64,000 nt of DNA from Isoperla grammatica (taxonomy: Eukaryota; Arthropoda; Insecta; Plecoptera; Perlodidae). The position numbers and the translations under genes were made by a program. The stretch lies in the NCBI GenBank assembly GCA_945910005.1, contig OX246749.1, positions 30,402,811 through 30,466,810 of the forward strand. Reading direction: 5' to 3'. Shown piece by piece: positions 1 to 11,387 of the stretch; the first letter of the stretch is position 1, and every line of letters starts with the position of its first letter. A model generated the notes under the pieces. That model searched no databases. It was not told where the DNA came from and worked only from the letters and a program-made list of their open reading frames with translations.

Positions 1-33
1 GACTACACTCCCTCCTCTATCTACAGCCAAGAG

Positions 34-47
34 CACGTTGGGCGCCA
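34..47 (-). other. Primer binding site, tRNA-Lys(CTT) type
   Basis: The minus strand reads TGGCGCCCAACGTG, complementary to the 3' end (with CCA) of metazoan tRNA-Lys(CTT). It sits two bases from the TG/CA boundary of the candidate LTR, the expected position for a retrotransposon primer site. Confidence 0.5.
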
Positions 48-49
48 GA

Positions 50-699
50 TGTGATGTGGCTAAAATAGCCGGGGTGTCGGAATCCTGACTGGTGGAGGAA
101 TAGGAGTTCACTAATATATATATTCTTAAGCCTATATCGTAGGCTAAACACTCACACAATTAACGTAAACGCTAGAGACATACAAATACATATGTATTCC
201 CCAAATGGGTGTACTCATCCATTGAAGAGGTTATTCCGTTGGCCCGTTGACGGGAGTCCAGGAGAAATCCAGATGCCGGACTGTAGTTGGCGCTGTCGTG
301 GCGATCGTCCTCCCGTCGGAACACAGTCCCGACAGTTATGCGGAGCAACGGATGCAGCTCACGAAATGGTACAGCACGAACACTCGGAACACAGTTCCGA
401 ATTGGCACAGTATACGGCAACACGATATCGGAACACAGTTCACGATAGAACACGGTAATATCACAACCGTGATTGGAACACAGTTCCGAAATGGTTTGGT
501 ATGATAAATATATATGAACACAGTTCACTAAATCAAAACAAACTTACTGTTCGACTTCCTTTCTTTATTATTAAACTCACAAGATCACAATCCGATCATC
601 CGTACAAGAAACAGAAAAACAAGTGAAGTCCTCTCCAGGAATAAAACCACAACAATGAATAACAAAGAAGTTACCACAAAGATATGTCAGTCAATCACA
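50..699 (-). mobile_element. Probable 5' LTR of an LTR retrotransposon running off the left edge
   Basis: The sequence begins TGTGATG at 50, two bases from a tRNA-Lys-type primer binding site, and a matching CA-terminated end (AATCACA) occurs at 693-699, giving a candidate LTR of about 650 bp with inverted termini. It contains several degenerate GGAACACAGTTCCGA-like repeats between 315 and 535. In minus orientation the LTR is followed by the primer site and then by internal sequence that lies outside the window, so the second LTR and target duplication cannot be checked. The outer boundary at 699 is an inference. Confidence 0.45.
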
Positions 700-761
700 C
701 CTCAATACGTAATATATAGATGGCTGTGGAGGTGTGGTCAGGAACGCTGGTTACCATTACA

Positions 762-763
<2 letters not shown>

Positions 764-794
<31 letters not shown>

Positions 795-832
795 TGTATG
801 TATGTATGTATATATGTATGTATATATGTATG

Positions 833-866
<34 letters not shown>

Positions 867-1100
867 TGTATGTATGTATGTATGTATGTATGTATGTATG
901 TATGTATGTATGTATGTATGTATGTATGTATGTATGTATGTATGTATGTATGTATGTATGTATGTATGTATGTATGTATGTATGTATGTATGTATGTATG
1001 TATGTATGTATGTATGTATGTATGTATGTATATGTGTATGTATGTATGTATGTATGTATGTATGTATGTATGTATGTATGTATGTATGTATGTATGTATG

Positions 1101-1134
<34 letters not shown>

Positions 1135-1192
1135 TGTATGTATGTATGTATGTATGTATGTATGTATGTATGTATGTATGTATGTATGTATG

Positions 1193-1226
<34 letters not shown>

Positions 1227-1483
1227 TGTATGTATGTATGTATGTATGTATGTATGTATGTATGTATGTATGTATGTATGTATGTATGTATGTATGTATG
1301 TATGTATGTATGTATGTATGTATGTATGTATGTATGTATGTATGTATGTATGTATGTATGTATGTATGTATGTATGTATGTATGCATGCATGTATGTATG
1401 TGTGTATGTATGTATGTATGTATGTATGTATGTATGTATGTATGTATGTATGTATGTATGTATGTATGTATGTATGTATGTGC
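764..1483. repeat. TATG tetranucleotide microsatellite, about 0.72 kb
   Basis: About 180 copies of TATG/GTAT with few interruptions (TATATATG at about 808, 820, 832, 1100 and 1192; TATGTGTATG near 1030; TATGCATGCATG near 1380). Long open frames in it (290, 230, 298 codons and others on both strands) are only Tyr-Val-Cys-Met or His-Thr-Tyr-Ile readings of the repeat and are not genes. Confidence 0.97.
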
Positions 1484-1488
1484 CCGTC

Positions 1489-1516
1489 AAACACACACAC
1501 ACACAAACACACACAT
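1489..1516. repeat. Short AC dinucleotide repeat
   Basis: An (AC)n tract with one CAAAC interruption, immediately after the TATG array. Confidence 0.8.
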
Positions 1517-3114
1517 CTGGAAACTGAAGATTGCACTTAAGAATGTGTGGATGATTGCCATAAATCCGGTAAATTCGTTGAATTAGCGCCCGTGAAATGG
1601 GCAGTAGAAAAGGATTTGAGGCCGGCATGGGCAAACCTACTTTGGTGATAGTTTAATCATATAAATAAAATTAGCATTGATTTGACAAATGGATGATTTT
1701 TATCGTACAAGAGTTGGATCGCCTTGATCTGAAACGTTGGTACATCATGTTATGTTGACCGTTGCTTCGTGTTGGGTCATTGCCGACCTCAGGGGTCATG
1801 ATCGAGACTCGGGTATTTGCGCTTCTCTCATCACGCCACATGTGGACTTTCAAACCACGAGATAATCTTTGCAACTCTGTCGACCTGGCTCGTGTGGAGA
1901 TCACATTACGGGTTATCGCGGCTACACTTCTCTAGAAGAGTCACCCCTCGTAACTCAGCTTCTCCACAGTGCTATTCTGAAACTGCGCAACAGCCAGGGA
2001 AAGATTACACTGAGCCTGACCTCCCCTACGAACTGCGGACCCCAACTCAGCATCATAACACCGCAACGAGAGCGTAACATTCCTTATGGTTTCGTGATCG
2101 TCGTGAAGCGCCCGGTTCAAGTTACGCACGTACACCCGCATCTTTTCCTCGTATTTGAAGAACGACTTTTGAACATGTCACCCAGAAATGGAAGCGCTCG
2201 CGCGTTGCGCCCTACCACGCTACTATTGCGAGACGACATATCCTCCCCACTACTTATCTCCAGTACCGACAGTTGTGAGTCCACGACTCGACTTGATTTC
2301 ACTATCAGCAACTCAGCAATCCGTAATCACTGACAGCAATGAACAACATACTTGCGTAACAACACTATTCTGCTACGAAGCACTCATTCCACATAACACA
2401 ACACATGTTACAATAACGCCACGTGATTGGGCAGAGAGCCAGATCCACGTATCAGCAATAAGAAAACGAAACAACTATAAAGAAACAAATAGACAAACAA
2501 GCAAAAAATAAAATATACCTACAAGAAACACATGCAACCTTACAGCCATGAGAAAACCGCCTTACCACGCAAGGAGGCTAAGCGTGACGACGCGATATCA
2601 ATGAAGACACACTAGCCGTCACCTCCCTCCAACGAGGACAATCGCGACACCCGTGAACTGCAAAACACACATCACTCACCTGCAGGTATAATCACCATCA
2701 CACCCCCCTCCCCGACAACAATATCTAGCGGGTTTGTTGTAGGCCTAAGCCTACTACTTATGTGTAATGACCTGGAATGAATACATTCATTTGAGAATTG
2801 CTTTTATTAAAAGAAAAACATAAATTTCCAACTTTTGGGAATTTATATGGGGTCGGGAAATATTCCCGGGAATATTCCCGCCCGTACTTCACTAACTTAC
2901 GTAAGTTGATTTTTATGTTAGATAACAACAAAATTTGTATGCATAATAGTACGAATAGCGTTGAATTTAACTCACTCATCACTAGTTATGTTTCTATTTT
3001 AAACTTTACTTTATTTATCCAACAAAATTGCTTATATTGTTACTCACTTTAATCAAACCCATCCTGTCTCAGATCTCACTACAGGCTATCTTGAAGGGAA
3101 AAAAGCTTAAACAT
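1517..3114. other. Stretch without recognisable gene
   Basis: Open frames up to 154 codons (about 1817-2333) lack recognisable domains. The only structure seen is an 18-base perfect palindrome AATATTCCCGGGAATATT at 2859-2876. Confidence 0.5.
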
Positions 3115-3160
3115 ATTTCCGCCTCCGGCGGCTGGGGCTTTGCCCCAGACCCCTTGTGGC
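3115..3160. mobile_element. GC-rich hairpin module shared with hAT-like elements of this window
   Basis: GCCTCCGGCGGCTGGGGC followed by CCCCAGACCCCTT. The same module occurs reversed inside the hAT element at 6912-7564 and in altered form inside the hAT element at 49269-49885. No terminal repeats were found here, so this is probably a transposon fragment. Confidence 0.4.
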
Positions 3161-3650
3161 CAACGCAAGTACGTACAAGTGGAAAGTCCATCTAGGCGGC
3201 ATTTTCACTGCTCGCGAACACAAGAAAATATCCTAAAACCGGCACTGCGTGCAAGGGATTTGATATTCATTTGCCACATTCTTAAATGGCGTATGGTAGC
3301 AAGACATGAAAATCCTGCATACGTCTAGGCCATGAAGCTTGAATTAAATACGATAATAATAATTAAAATGGCAAAGGTGTAGGCATAGGACTATTGCCAG
3401 GGAGTTAACCTACGCCAAGCAATTATCTGTTTGTGTCTATAGGCCTACCATAAATCTGAATTGTCATAGTCCGGGTGTAGGCCTACCCCATTAACAGAAC
3501 TGTAGTACAGCATCTCCGTCGCTTATCTCTTATCAGTGGCAATGACCTTTATTCGTCCTGCGCGGCTCTCAGACCCGCCTATATGAATAAACACAGATTA
3601 TATTGATAATATGTGCCCACCGACTAGAACTGTGTATCACTGGCGTGACT
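3161..3650. other. Stretch without recognisable gene
   Basis: AT-rich DNA with scattered TAGGCCTAC motifs. No domain, RNA gene or repeat structure recognised. Confidence 0.5.
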
Positions 3651-3652
3651 AC

Positions 3653-3750
3653 ACACGAACACACGCACACACGCACACGCACACGCACACGCACACGCAC
3701 ACGCACACGCACACGCACACGCACACGCACACGCACACACGAACGCACAC
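3653..3750. repeat. CACACG hexanucleotide microsatellite
   Basis: About 15 copies of ACGCAC/CACACG. The minus-strand arginine-valine frame across it is a repeat artefact. Confidence 0.9.
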
Positions 3751-3960
3751 TTATACTACCCAACTAAACCATGTTGGGCAGTAAAAGGCGGTAGACAAAC
3801 TGCTGATTGCGTTGCGAATCTCTACCCTATATTACTCACTCAACGGTGCTACCGCTAACGTACGTTCCGAATGAAATATCGTTTCTACTTCATACTATAA
3901 CATTATGAGATTTTGTTATGATTCATTTCTTTCCATTGACTGTCTGTTATTTAGCCGGTT

Positions 3961-4034
3961 CCCATACGAACACCGAAGTTAATCAACCTCGGGCTAGGTC
4001 AGGTGGTGGATGGATGACCACTCTCCTCTGAAAC
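3961..4034 (+). repeat. 5S-rRNA-like SINE fragment
   Basis: The 44-base block starting GAAGTTAATCA and ending GGATGGATGACC aligns without gaps to the internal promoter half of eukaryotic 5S rRNA (AAGCTAAGCAGGGTCGGGCC...GGATGGGAGACC). It is preceded by CCATACGAACACC, resembling CCATACCACCCTG of 5S. The divergence and the lack of the rest of the 5S gene point to a SINE3-type (5S-headed) SINE remnant or a 5S pseudogene. Confidence 0.5.
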
Positions 4035-4488
4035 TCTAGTTGCCGTTGGTTAGAGCGGATTGGAGGGTTCGAAAGCTTGTGTAACAGCTTCGTTCTTCTC
4101 GTCAACTGCTCGGCAGACCAGGTTAGTGATGGAACCTATATATGACTGGTCAAAGTTACGCCGTCCTTTCGAATTGGACGTAAAGCCGATGGTCCCCTTT
4201 GTACTAATCAACAGGAGTAGTTTACGTGCCAGTACCAGGTATCCCCTCCTCCCTTCCACATTATCATTCATCAATCATCTAAAGCTAAAGAGGGCCTTGT
4301 GCCCTACACTTTGCTTAGTTATAATAAAATAAATAAATGATGTACGTCATTGACCTATGACATTGATAGCGTTGTTTGCGTACGTCAATATTTGCGTTTG
4401 AGAATAACAACTTTTTTCATCTCGAGACCATCGACCTTTGAGTATAAACTCAGGGCAGAGAACCAACGTTAGTGGTTGTTTGGCTACC
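4035..4488. other. Stretch without recognisable gene
   Basis: Overlapping frames on both strands (about 4050-4332) carry no known domain. TTAGAGCGG and GGGTTCGAA at 4051-4076 resemble tRNA boxes but are too close together for a tRNA. Confidence 0.45.
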
Positions 4489-4722
4489 ACGTCGTACCGG
4501 GTCAACATATGGTAGTCGGGTAGTATAATCTCGCCAGCATGCGCGGTGATCTTCTACTAGCCAACAAGCGTAAGTGAGGCTGTACGAGGCGGTGGACAAA
4601 CTGCTACGTCGTACCGGGTCAACGTATGGTAGTCGGGTAGTATAATCTCGCCAATCATGCGCGGTGATCTTCTACTAGCCAACAAGCGTAAGTGAGGCTG
4701 TACGAGGCGGTGGACAAACTGG
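4489..4722. repeat. Tandem duplication, 117-bp unit
   Basis: Two nearly identical copies beginning ACGTCGTACCGGGTCAAC at 4489 and 4606. A related shorter piece (GGCGGTAGACAAACTG) occurs at about 3786, so the unit belongs to a locally dispersed repeat. Confidence 0.9.
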
Positions 4723-4924
4723 TACTGGCGTTGTAGCTCTACCCAATGTTAGTGGTGATATACTCAAAGCACAGACAGCGGATTTCGTTATCTGCGCTCA
4801 AAGCTTCGGCCAAGGCGCAATAACTAAAGAAACTAAAAAATCATCTGTATTCCACTCTATGAGAAATAACTAAGCGAGTGAAGCGAGCGTCTATATTTGA
4901 CGTTTATGGCACTCTTTCTGTTTG

Positions 4925-5890
4925 ATTGTTTTTTACAACGCTTATATTAGCTTCATGTGTTTGTCTGTCTGGACGGAATCTTATAACCGATATTTCACCT
5001 ACTTTTAAATGTCCGATCGAGCTGAAATTTTCCACACATGCGTATTCTTAATGACAATACATGAATCAATTGTCATATTTAGTAAATAGTTAATTAATCC
5101 ATCATAATTAATTAATCAACGTTTTATATGGGAATCGATATTTCACCCATTTTCCGACGTCTGATCGAGCTGAAAGTTTTCACACAGGCGTATAATTTTG
5201 ATGACAATTCATGAATTAATGTATTACATTCACTAGGTTAATCAATTAATTAATCATAATTAATCAAACAAAGCTTCATATGGGAAATTGGTCACAGCTA
5301 TATAGTGAGGATGGGCTAACCAAATGCAGGCATCGGATTTACACACCCGCTGGTTGTCCGGGACTCAAATATCCGCGATGAAAGCATAAGAAATTACTAT
5401 TTTCTTTTGCTATGCGGCGACAACGCTCAACAGGCTCCACTTGCAAGTTCGACCCCGTGCGGTGTCATTCACCATGTACGCATAGTTGCGTTCCTATCAT
5501 GTGGTTACACCTCACAGTTGATCGGATGGAGTTGGTGCCAGCGCAACTACTGTTACAACATTACAACCTTTGTTAAGACTAAAAAGCATAAAATAATATT
5601 ACATGAAAAAAATACTTTTTTAAACAACGCTTATATTTAAATGTACTAAAAAGTAAAAAATAAATTTTGTCCCGACAAGTCTTTGCCTTACTCGGAAAAT
5701 AAAAGCGTTGGGCGCTTACGGTATTGATACAGATTACAGAATTTGGTTGTTCATGGAGGGAAAGCGCCCAACGCTTTTATTTTCCAAGTAAGGCAAAAAC
5801 TTGTCGGGACAAAATTTATTTTTTACTTTTTAGTACATTTAAATATAAGCGTTGTTAAAAAAAGTATTTTTTTCATGTAATATTTTGTAT
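4925..5890 (+). mobile_element. Palindrome-plus-minisatellite element, copy 1
   Basis: The left end reads TTTACAACGCTTATATTAGCTT and runs through GTCTGGACGGAATC into about two diverged units of an AATTAATTA-rich minisatellite of roughly 150-160 bp (5000-5275). A non-homologous stretch follows (5280-5550), then a large palindrome ending in TTCATGTAATATT. All three parts recur, inverted, at 43280-44880. The organisation recalls non-autonomous Helentron-type elements with central tandem repeats (known from bivalves and flies), but no Helitron terminus was confirmed. Confidence 0.6.
5593..5885. repeat. Large near-perfect palindrome of the repeat element, copy 1
   Basis: Arms of about 130 bases (AATATTACATGAAAAAAATAC... 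against ...TATTTTTTTCATGTAATATT) flank a central segment near 5715-5760. The inner arms are AAAAGCGTTGGGCGCTT and AAGCGCCCAACGCTTTT. Both arms carry the same copy-specific bases (TGTACTAAAA, GTCCCGACAAG, CCTTACT), distinct from the copy at 43293-43580. Confidence 0.95.
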
Positions 5891-6556
5891 CAATATTATC
5901 TTTGTCAATAGCGGTCGAACGGAAAGTCTGTTTAGTTGAAATTTAGACCGTCCACAAGACTCGATGTGGATTGAAGATGTGTGGTTTTGTTACAACATCG
6001 TTCAAAAAGTTACAAAGTTACACCATAGTTAATCTTTAATATTTTTCTGAAACAAAATAAGGGCAAAATGGGAATAAAGCAATATTTTTATAAAGATTTT
6101 TCCGAACACGAATATGTTCAGTTTATGGCGATCTAATGAGTATTGGCAAAGGCAAAGTGACACCAAAGTTACTCGAAACACATTAACGTCAAAATGTGAG
6201 GTATAGTAAATGTTTGTCCGGTCACGAATATACTAATTTAACCGCGATCTAATAAGAATTTGAGGTAGAAATAACATTTGTATTGCTGTAAAAAGTGTTA
6301 GTAACTGTGGCGGACCGCATAGAAACCTCTAGACAAAATGACAACAAAAATTCTTAGCAATGTACATTGCACAGCATTCAACAATGTCGGGAAGTATAAT
6401 AGCCATAGAAAAATGTCCAATACGTATTATTGTATTGTTGTTAAACGTTGTTTTTATTAGCTTTTTGCCAGAAAATTCGTAGATATGAACCCGCTCGCTT
6501 ATCAACGCGTCACACAGAGCGTTTTCTTATTATAATGATACATAAGTAAAAATAGT
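5891..6556. other. Stretch without gene; degenerate repeat
   Basis: AT-rich. Two diverged copies of CCGAACACGAATATG...CGATCTAAT(G/A)AG at about 6100 and 6215 suggest an old tandem unit of about 114 bases. No coding signal. Confidence 0.5.
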
Positions 6557-6888
6557 ATGCGTGATAATAGTATGTTGTATTTATTACGACGGAGAACAGT
6601 GCCCGTGCGTGATAATAGTATGTTGTATTTATTACGACGGAGAACAGTGCCCGTGCGTGATAATAGTATGTTGTATTTATTACGACGGAGAACAGTGCCC
6701 GTGCGTGATAATAGTATGTTGTATTTATTACGACGGAGAACAGTGCCCGTGCGTGATAATAGAATGTTGTATTTATTACGACGGAGAACAGTGCCCGTGC
6801 GTGATAATAGTATGTTGTATTTATTACGACGGAGAACAGTGCCCGTGCGTGATAATAATATGTTGTATGTATTATGACGGAGAACAGC
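6557..6888. repeat. Tandem array, 48-bp unit, about 7 copies
   Basis: Nearly identical copies of GTGATAATAGTATGTTGTAT...GGAGAACAGTGCCCGTGC. Because 48 is a multiple of three, open frames of 106 and 115 codons cross the array; they are repetitive artefacts. Confidence 0.95.
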
Positions 6889-6911
6889 AGAACACGGAGC
6901 GTGCTTGAATG

Positions 6912-7564
6912 CAGTGGCGTAACTAGGAATTATTTCGGGGGGGGGGTTATTTAGGGAAAAGTGAGATGAGGGGATTGAAAGGGGTCTGGGGCGCAGCCCC
7001 AGCCGCCGGAGGCCATTTCGCCGAAGGCGAAATTTTTTTTCACTTCTATAATTATTTCGTGCCTTTTAGACTCAAAGAATACTACTCGAACGACTACTCG
7101 TTAGTTTGTATTATATTGAAGTTACAGTGTTACAGTAGGCATTAATTATAGTTCTAAATAAGAATTGCATAGAAATTGTGTTTTTAATGTTTTATGGTTG
7201 TTCAATATAATCTCAAGATGAAGTGAAACATTGTGGTCACGTCACATACATTTAAATTTGAATCCACAGAACGTGATATTGTAATATTAGATTAATGCAT
7301 TTTATTTATGGGTACCCTCACATTAACTGGTTCGAGGGAAAGGTATATTAGTTGTAGATGAAATCATAAATATAATTGAATTATTGAAAGAAATTATATA
7401 TCTTATCTAAGTGAAGTGTATAAATATTATGAAAATGTTATTTGTTGCGATTGTTATACACTGAAGTGGTTTAAGGATCTTATCTAGTATTAGGTAAGAT
7501 CATTCTCGATGTAGTTTCGGGGGGGGTTTTAACCCCTAAACCCCCCCCCTTAGTTACGCCACTG
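6912..7564. mobile_element. Non-autonomous hAT element, 653 bp, with 8-bp target duplication
   Basis: Terminal inverted repeats CAGTGGCGTAACTAGG and CCTTAGTTACGCCACTG bound the element. They are flanked on both sides by the identical octamer CTTGAATG (6904-6911 and 7565-7572), the 8-bp duplication typical of hAT transposition. Inside are G- and C-runs next to both ends and the GCCTCCGGCGGCTGGGGC hairpin module near 6990-7015. There is no transposase frame, so mobility would depend on an enzyme encoded elsewhere. Confidence 0.9.
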
Positions 7565-7572
7565 CTTGAATG

Positions 7573-8264
7573 TACAGGTAATCAATTATTGTTTATTTTT
7601 CTTTATTTGACATCCATCTTTCAGTTTGTTTTGTTGTTTAATGATGAAACGAGCTTTGTTTATTTGTTTGTTGTCGATTGAGTTAACTTTAGTATTATGA
7701 ACATAATTTTTTTTATATTTTATTCACTTTACTCAGGCTATGCGATGAATGTTGTTTACGTCAGTGACTCCGTGAAACACTTCGTTTTTGTCCTAGAAAC
7801 GAAATTCAAAACACCACTTTCATAAAAATTCAAGCTTTTCCTGAATCTGGTGTAATTGGGGTAGTTAAGAAGCACCGATAAAAAATGCACTTTTCACTTC
7901 TAGTGAGTTGTTGTTTTGATGCACACAATAGAGATCAATTAGTTCGATAATGACTACCGAGCCTCGAGTTGCGGTCGGGCTGGCGCGGTGGTGGGGGAAT
8001 AGAATTCGAGGGGAAGTCGCATAGCTTGGTCCAGAGAACGGTTGTTACCGAGTTTAGTAACTTCTTTTGTTGAACGTTTCTTCTATCGTGGCTTCTTCTA
8101 AAACGCATTAAAACCACTTGAGAAATACGGGTGTTCAAAAAATTGCTGTTGTGGAGTATCTTTCTCCTCGGTTAGCAAAATACTTGGATACATATTCCTG
8201 GTGAATGGCGATCTCTATGTTACACACGATAATAGAATGATCTTGGCAACTGTTGTTACAAACT
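7573..8264. other. Stretch without recognisable gene
   Basis: No domain-bearing frame, RNA gene or repeat was recognised. Confidence 0.5.
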
Positions 8265-9335
8265 GCAAGTGATATATACCCACGTGCAACACATTGAGAG
8301 AGAGCTGTAATCATGAGACGGGATGACATTGAAACAGCTGCAATGTCTCTAGTGCATGAAAGCGATGACGCGAGCGCAACCCTGCAAGTGATATACACCC
8401 ACGTGCAACACATTGAGAGCTGTTATCATGAGACGGGATGACATTGAAACAGCTGCAATGTCTCTAGTGCATGAAAGCGATGACGCGAGCGCCACCCTGC
8501 AAGTGATATACACCCACGTGCAACACATTGATAGCTGTTATCATGAGACGGGATGACATTGAAACAGCTGCAATGTCTCTAGTGCATGAAAGCGATGACG
8601 CGAGCGCAACCCTGCAAGTGATATACACCCACGTGCAACACATTGAGAGCTGTTATCATGAGACGGGATGACATTGAAACAGCTGCAATGTCTCTAGTGC
8701 ATGAAAGCGATGACGCGAGCGCAACCCTGCAGGTGATATACACCCACGTGCAACACATTGAGAGCTGTTATCATGAGACGGGATGACATTGAAACAGCTG
8801 CAATGTCTCTAGTGCATGAAAGCGATGACGCGAGCGCAACCCTGCAAGTGATATACACCCACGTGCAACACATTGAGAGCTGTTATCATGAGACGGGATG
8901 ACATTGAAACAGCTGCTATGTCTCTAGTGCATGAAAGCGATGACGCGAGCGCAACCCTGCAAGTGATATACACCCACGTGCAACACATTGAGAGCTGTTA
9001 TCATGAGACGGGATGACATTGAAACAGCTGCAATGTCTCTAGTGCATGAAAGCCATGACGCGAGCGCAACCCTGCAAGTGATATACACCCACGTGCAACA
9101 CATTGAGAGCTGTTATCATGAGACGGGATGACATTGAAACAGCTGCAATGTCTCTAGTGCATGAAAGCGATGACGCGAGCGCAACCCTGCAAGTGATATA
9201 CATCCACGTGCAACACATTGAGAGCTGTTATCATGAGACGGGATGACATTGAAACAGCTGCAATGTCTCTAGTGCATGAAAGCGATGACGCGAGCGCAAC
9301 CCTGCAAGTGATATACACCTACGTGCAACACACGT
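8265..9335. repeat. Tandem array, 115-bp unit, about 9.3 copies
   Basis: Units starting GCAAGTGATATACACCCACG repeat at 115-base steps (the first is 119 because of an AGAG insertion). Only a few substitutions separate copies, so the array is young or recently homogenised. The minus-strand frames over it are artefacts. Confidence 0.95.
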
Positions 9336-10015
9336 GACAACGGACTTGAAGTAATGCACGTATAAATCACCAAGAATGAAACGAAACGAATGGGGTTCGA
9401 ACCCAAGATCGTTGGGTAGCGTGAAAGACCAGAAACAACATGAAACAAAGTAAGGGTTCAACGATGCTCTGATGATGGATTTACATAGAATGTTCTCGCC
9501 GTGGTTTTTTGATGAGAGGAAGGCGTCCCCCCCCCCCAACCCCCTCAACGTGGAAACAAGGTAGCGCATCCTACGTAACGAGGGTAATCACGATAGCTGA
9601 ACTTAAACTACGGAACAATAAACCAAGCGCCAAGGTGACACAATAACTAATACTCAGTAGTCAGTCGAAAGTTAATGTGGAACTAATTTTAAATAAGGAA
9701 AGCGGTGTGTGAGCCGCTCACCCCGAACGGGGCTCTGCTAGATGGAATGGGTCCTAAAGCAGCAAACCTCGACGTAGCATGAAGCTACGAAACCATCAAG
9801 ACATCAGAGAAGCGAGCAGGAAGCTTCAGTGTCCCGCACATACAGTCAAAGAATGTATGATGGCCGCCCGGCCGAGGAGATAACATAAACAGTATGGCGA
9901 GACATCTGAGGGTTGGAAGTAATCGAACAAGATAAGAGAGTATCCCGATCCTTGCGTGCCTTGAACAATTTTAGCGACTTGTTTAAGTTATCAGTGAACA
10001 AATTGTCACAGAAAC
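9336..10015. other. Stretch without recognisable gene
   Basis: It holds a C-run at about 9526-9538 and a lone GGGGTTCGAACCC at about 9391 resembling a tRNA T-loop, without the rest of a tRNA. No coding region recognised. Confidence 0.5.
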
Positions 10016-10890
10016 CAATTTGTCATAAAACTAGTTGGATTCGGCAGCATTTTCCAAATATGTTGTTAGGAACCTATTTATCATAAAACGGGTAGGTTCC
10101 GGACACCTCCACCAAATATGTTATGTTTTAAACCAATTTGTCATAAATAAAATTGGATCCGGCAGCAACCGCCAAATATGGAATGTATTAAACCAATTTG
10201 TCATAACACAAATTGGATCCGGAAGCCTCCACCAAATATATTACGTATTAAACCAATTTGTCATGAGACAAATTAGATCCGGCAGCCTCCGCCAAATATG
10301 TTTTGTATTAAACCAATTTGTGAAAACAAATTGGATCCGGCAGCCTCTACTATATATTTAATGTATTAAACCAATTTGTCATACGACAATTTGGATCCGG
10401 CAGCCTCCACCAAATATGTTATGTATTAAACCAATTTGTCAAAACAAATTGGATCCGGCAGCCTCTACTAAATATTTAATGTGTTAAACCAATTTGTCGG
10501 ATCCGGCAGCCTTTACCAAATATTGAATGTATTAAACCAATTTGTCAAGACAAATTGGATCCGGCAGCCTCCGCCAAATATGTTACGTATTAAACCAATT
10601 TGTCATAAGATAAATTGGATCCGGCAGCCTCCGCCAAATATTTTACGTATTAAACCAATTTGTCATAAGATAAATTGGATCCGGCAGCCTCCGCCAAATA
10701 TGTTACGTATTAAACCAATTTGTCATAAGACAAATTGGATCCGGCAGCCTTAACCAAATATTAAATGTATTAAACCAATTTGTCTTAAGACAAATTGAAT
10801 CCGGCCACCTCCGCCAAATATGGTATGTATTAAACCAATTTATCATAAGACAAATTGGATCCGGCAGCCTCCACTAAAAATGTTATGTAG
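10016..10890. repeat. Tandem array, 60-bp unit, about 14 copies, with internal dyad
   Basis: The unit TTGGATCCGGCAGCCTCC...AAACCAATTTGTCATAAGAC repeats through the interval; several copies have lost about 8 bases. Each unit contains the 10-base inverted repeat CCAATTTGTC/GACAAATTGG around ATAA and a BamHI site. Copies at the 5' side are more diverged. Open frames of 108 and 90 codons follow the 60-base period and are not genes. Confidence 0.95.
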
Positions 10891-11387
10891 CCGAAATTGT
10901 GGGAAATAAATAAAATAAACTATAAAGAAATAAAAAATAGTAGTTTAGTGGTTATAAGTTAAGTTTGTATTAGTGTGGAATGCAGTGACCGACTACGTTT
11001 ACACTGAAAGGGTGTATTGTACACTAAATGAAGGGGTTTGCACCGTGAATGCATCCTGGGCCAGTGTGTGATCACATGTAAGGTGTGGACGGGGAGCGAG
11101 GGGTCGTCGGCTCGACTCCCGGATGGATGCAGCATTGCTCTAGTCAGAGACTCATTGGGTTCGCAGGACTTGGACGCTCGATCGCCGAGCTGGTGTGTTT
11201 CCTCCGCCGTAATCAAAGTCCAGGCTTCGGTTATTATTAGCCGCATCCGTTCCAGTTCGGGCTAGCTGCGCGCGTCTGTCCCTGCTAGACTGATTACGCT
11301 TATCGCGGCCCGCGTGGTAGACGTGACGTCATACTTGATGTGCTGGGTAGCATTGAACCAAGATTGTGTAAATAACTTATAGACGGT
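10891..11387. other. Stretch without gene; weak tRNA-like SINE signal
   Basis: At 11055-11125 TGGGCCAGTGTG and GTCGGCTCGACTCCCGG are spaced like degenerate A and B boxes of a tRNA-derived SINE. No tRNA cloverleaf could be drawn with confidence. Nothing else recognised. Confidence 0.3.

Noticed and set aside
655..1634. Five long open frames on both strands over the TATG repeat
   Set aside because: They are pure readings of a four-base repeat with no stop in any phase.
6557..6908. Two repetitive open frames of 106 and 115 codons
   Set aside because: They exist only because the 48-bp unit is a multiple of three; both phases are equally open and there is no start context or homology.
9385..9405. 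tRNA gene suggested by GGGGTTCGAACCC
   Set aside because: The T-loop-like word is palindromic and no D-arm, anticodon arm or acceptor stem can be placed around it.
10016..10890. CRISPR-like array
   Set aside because: Units are contiguous with no variable spacers, and the sequence is eukaryotic.
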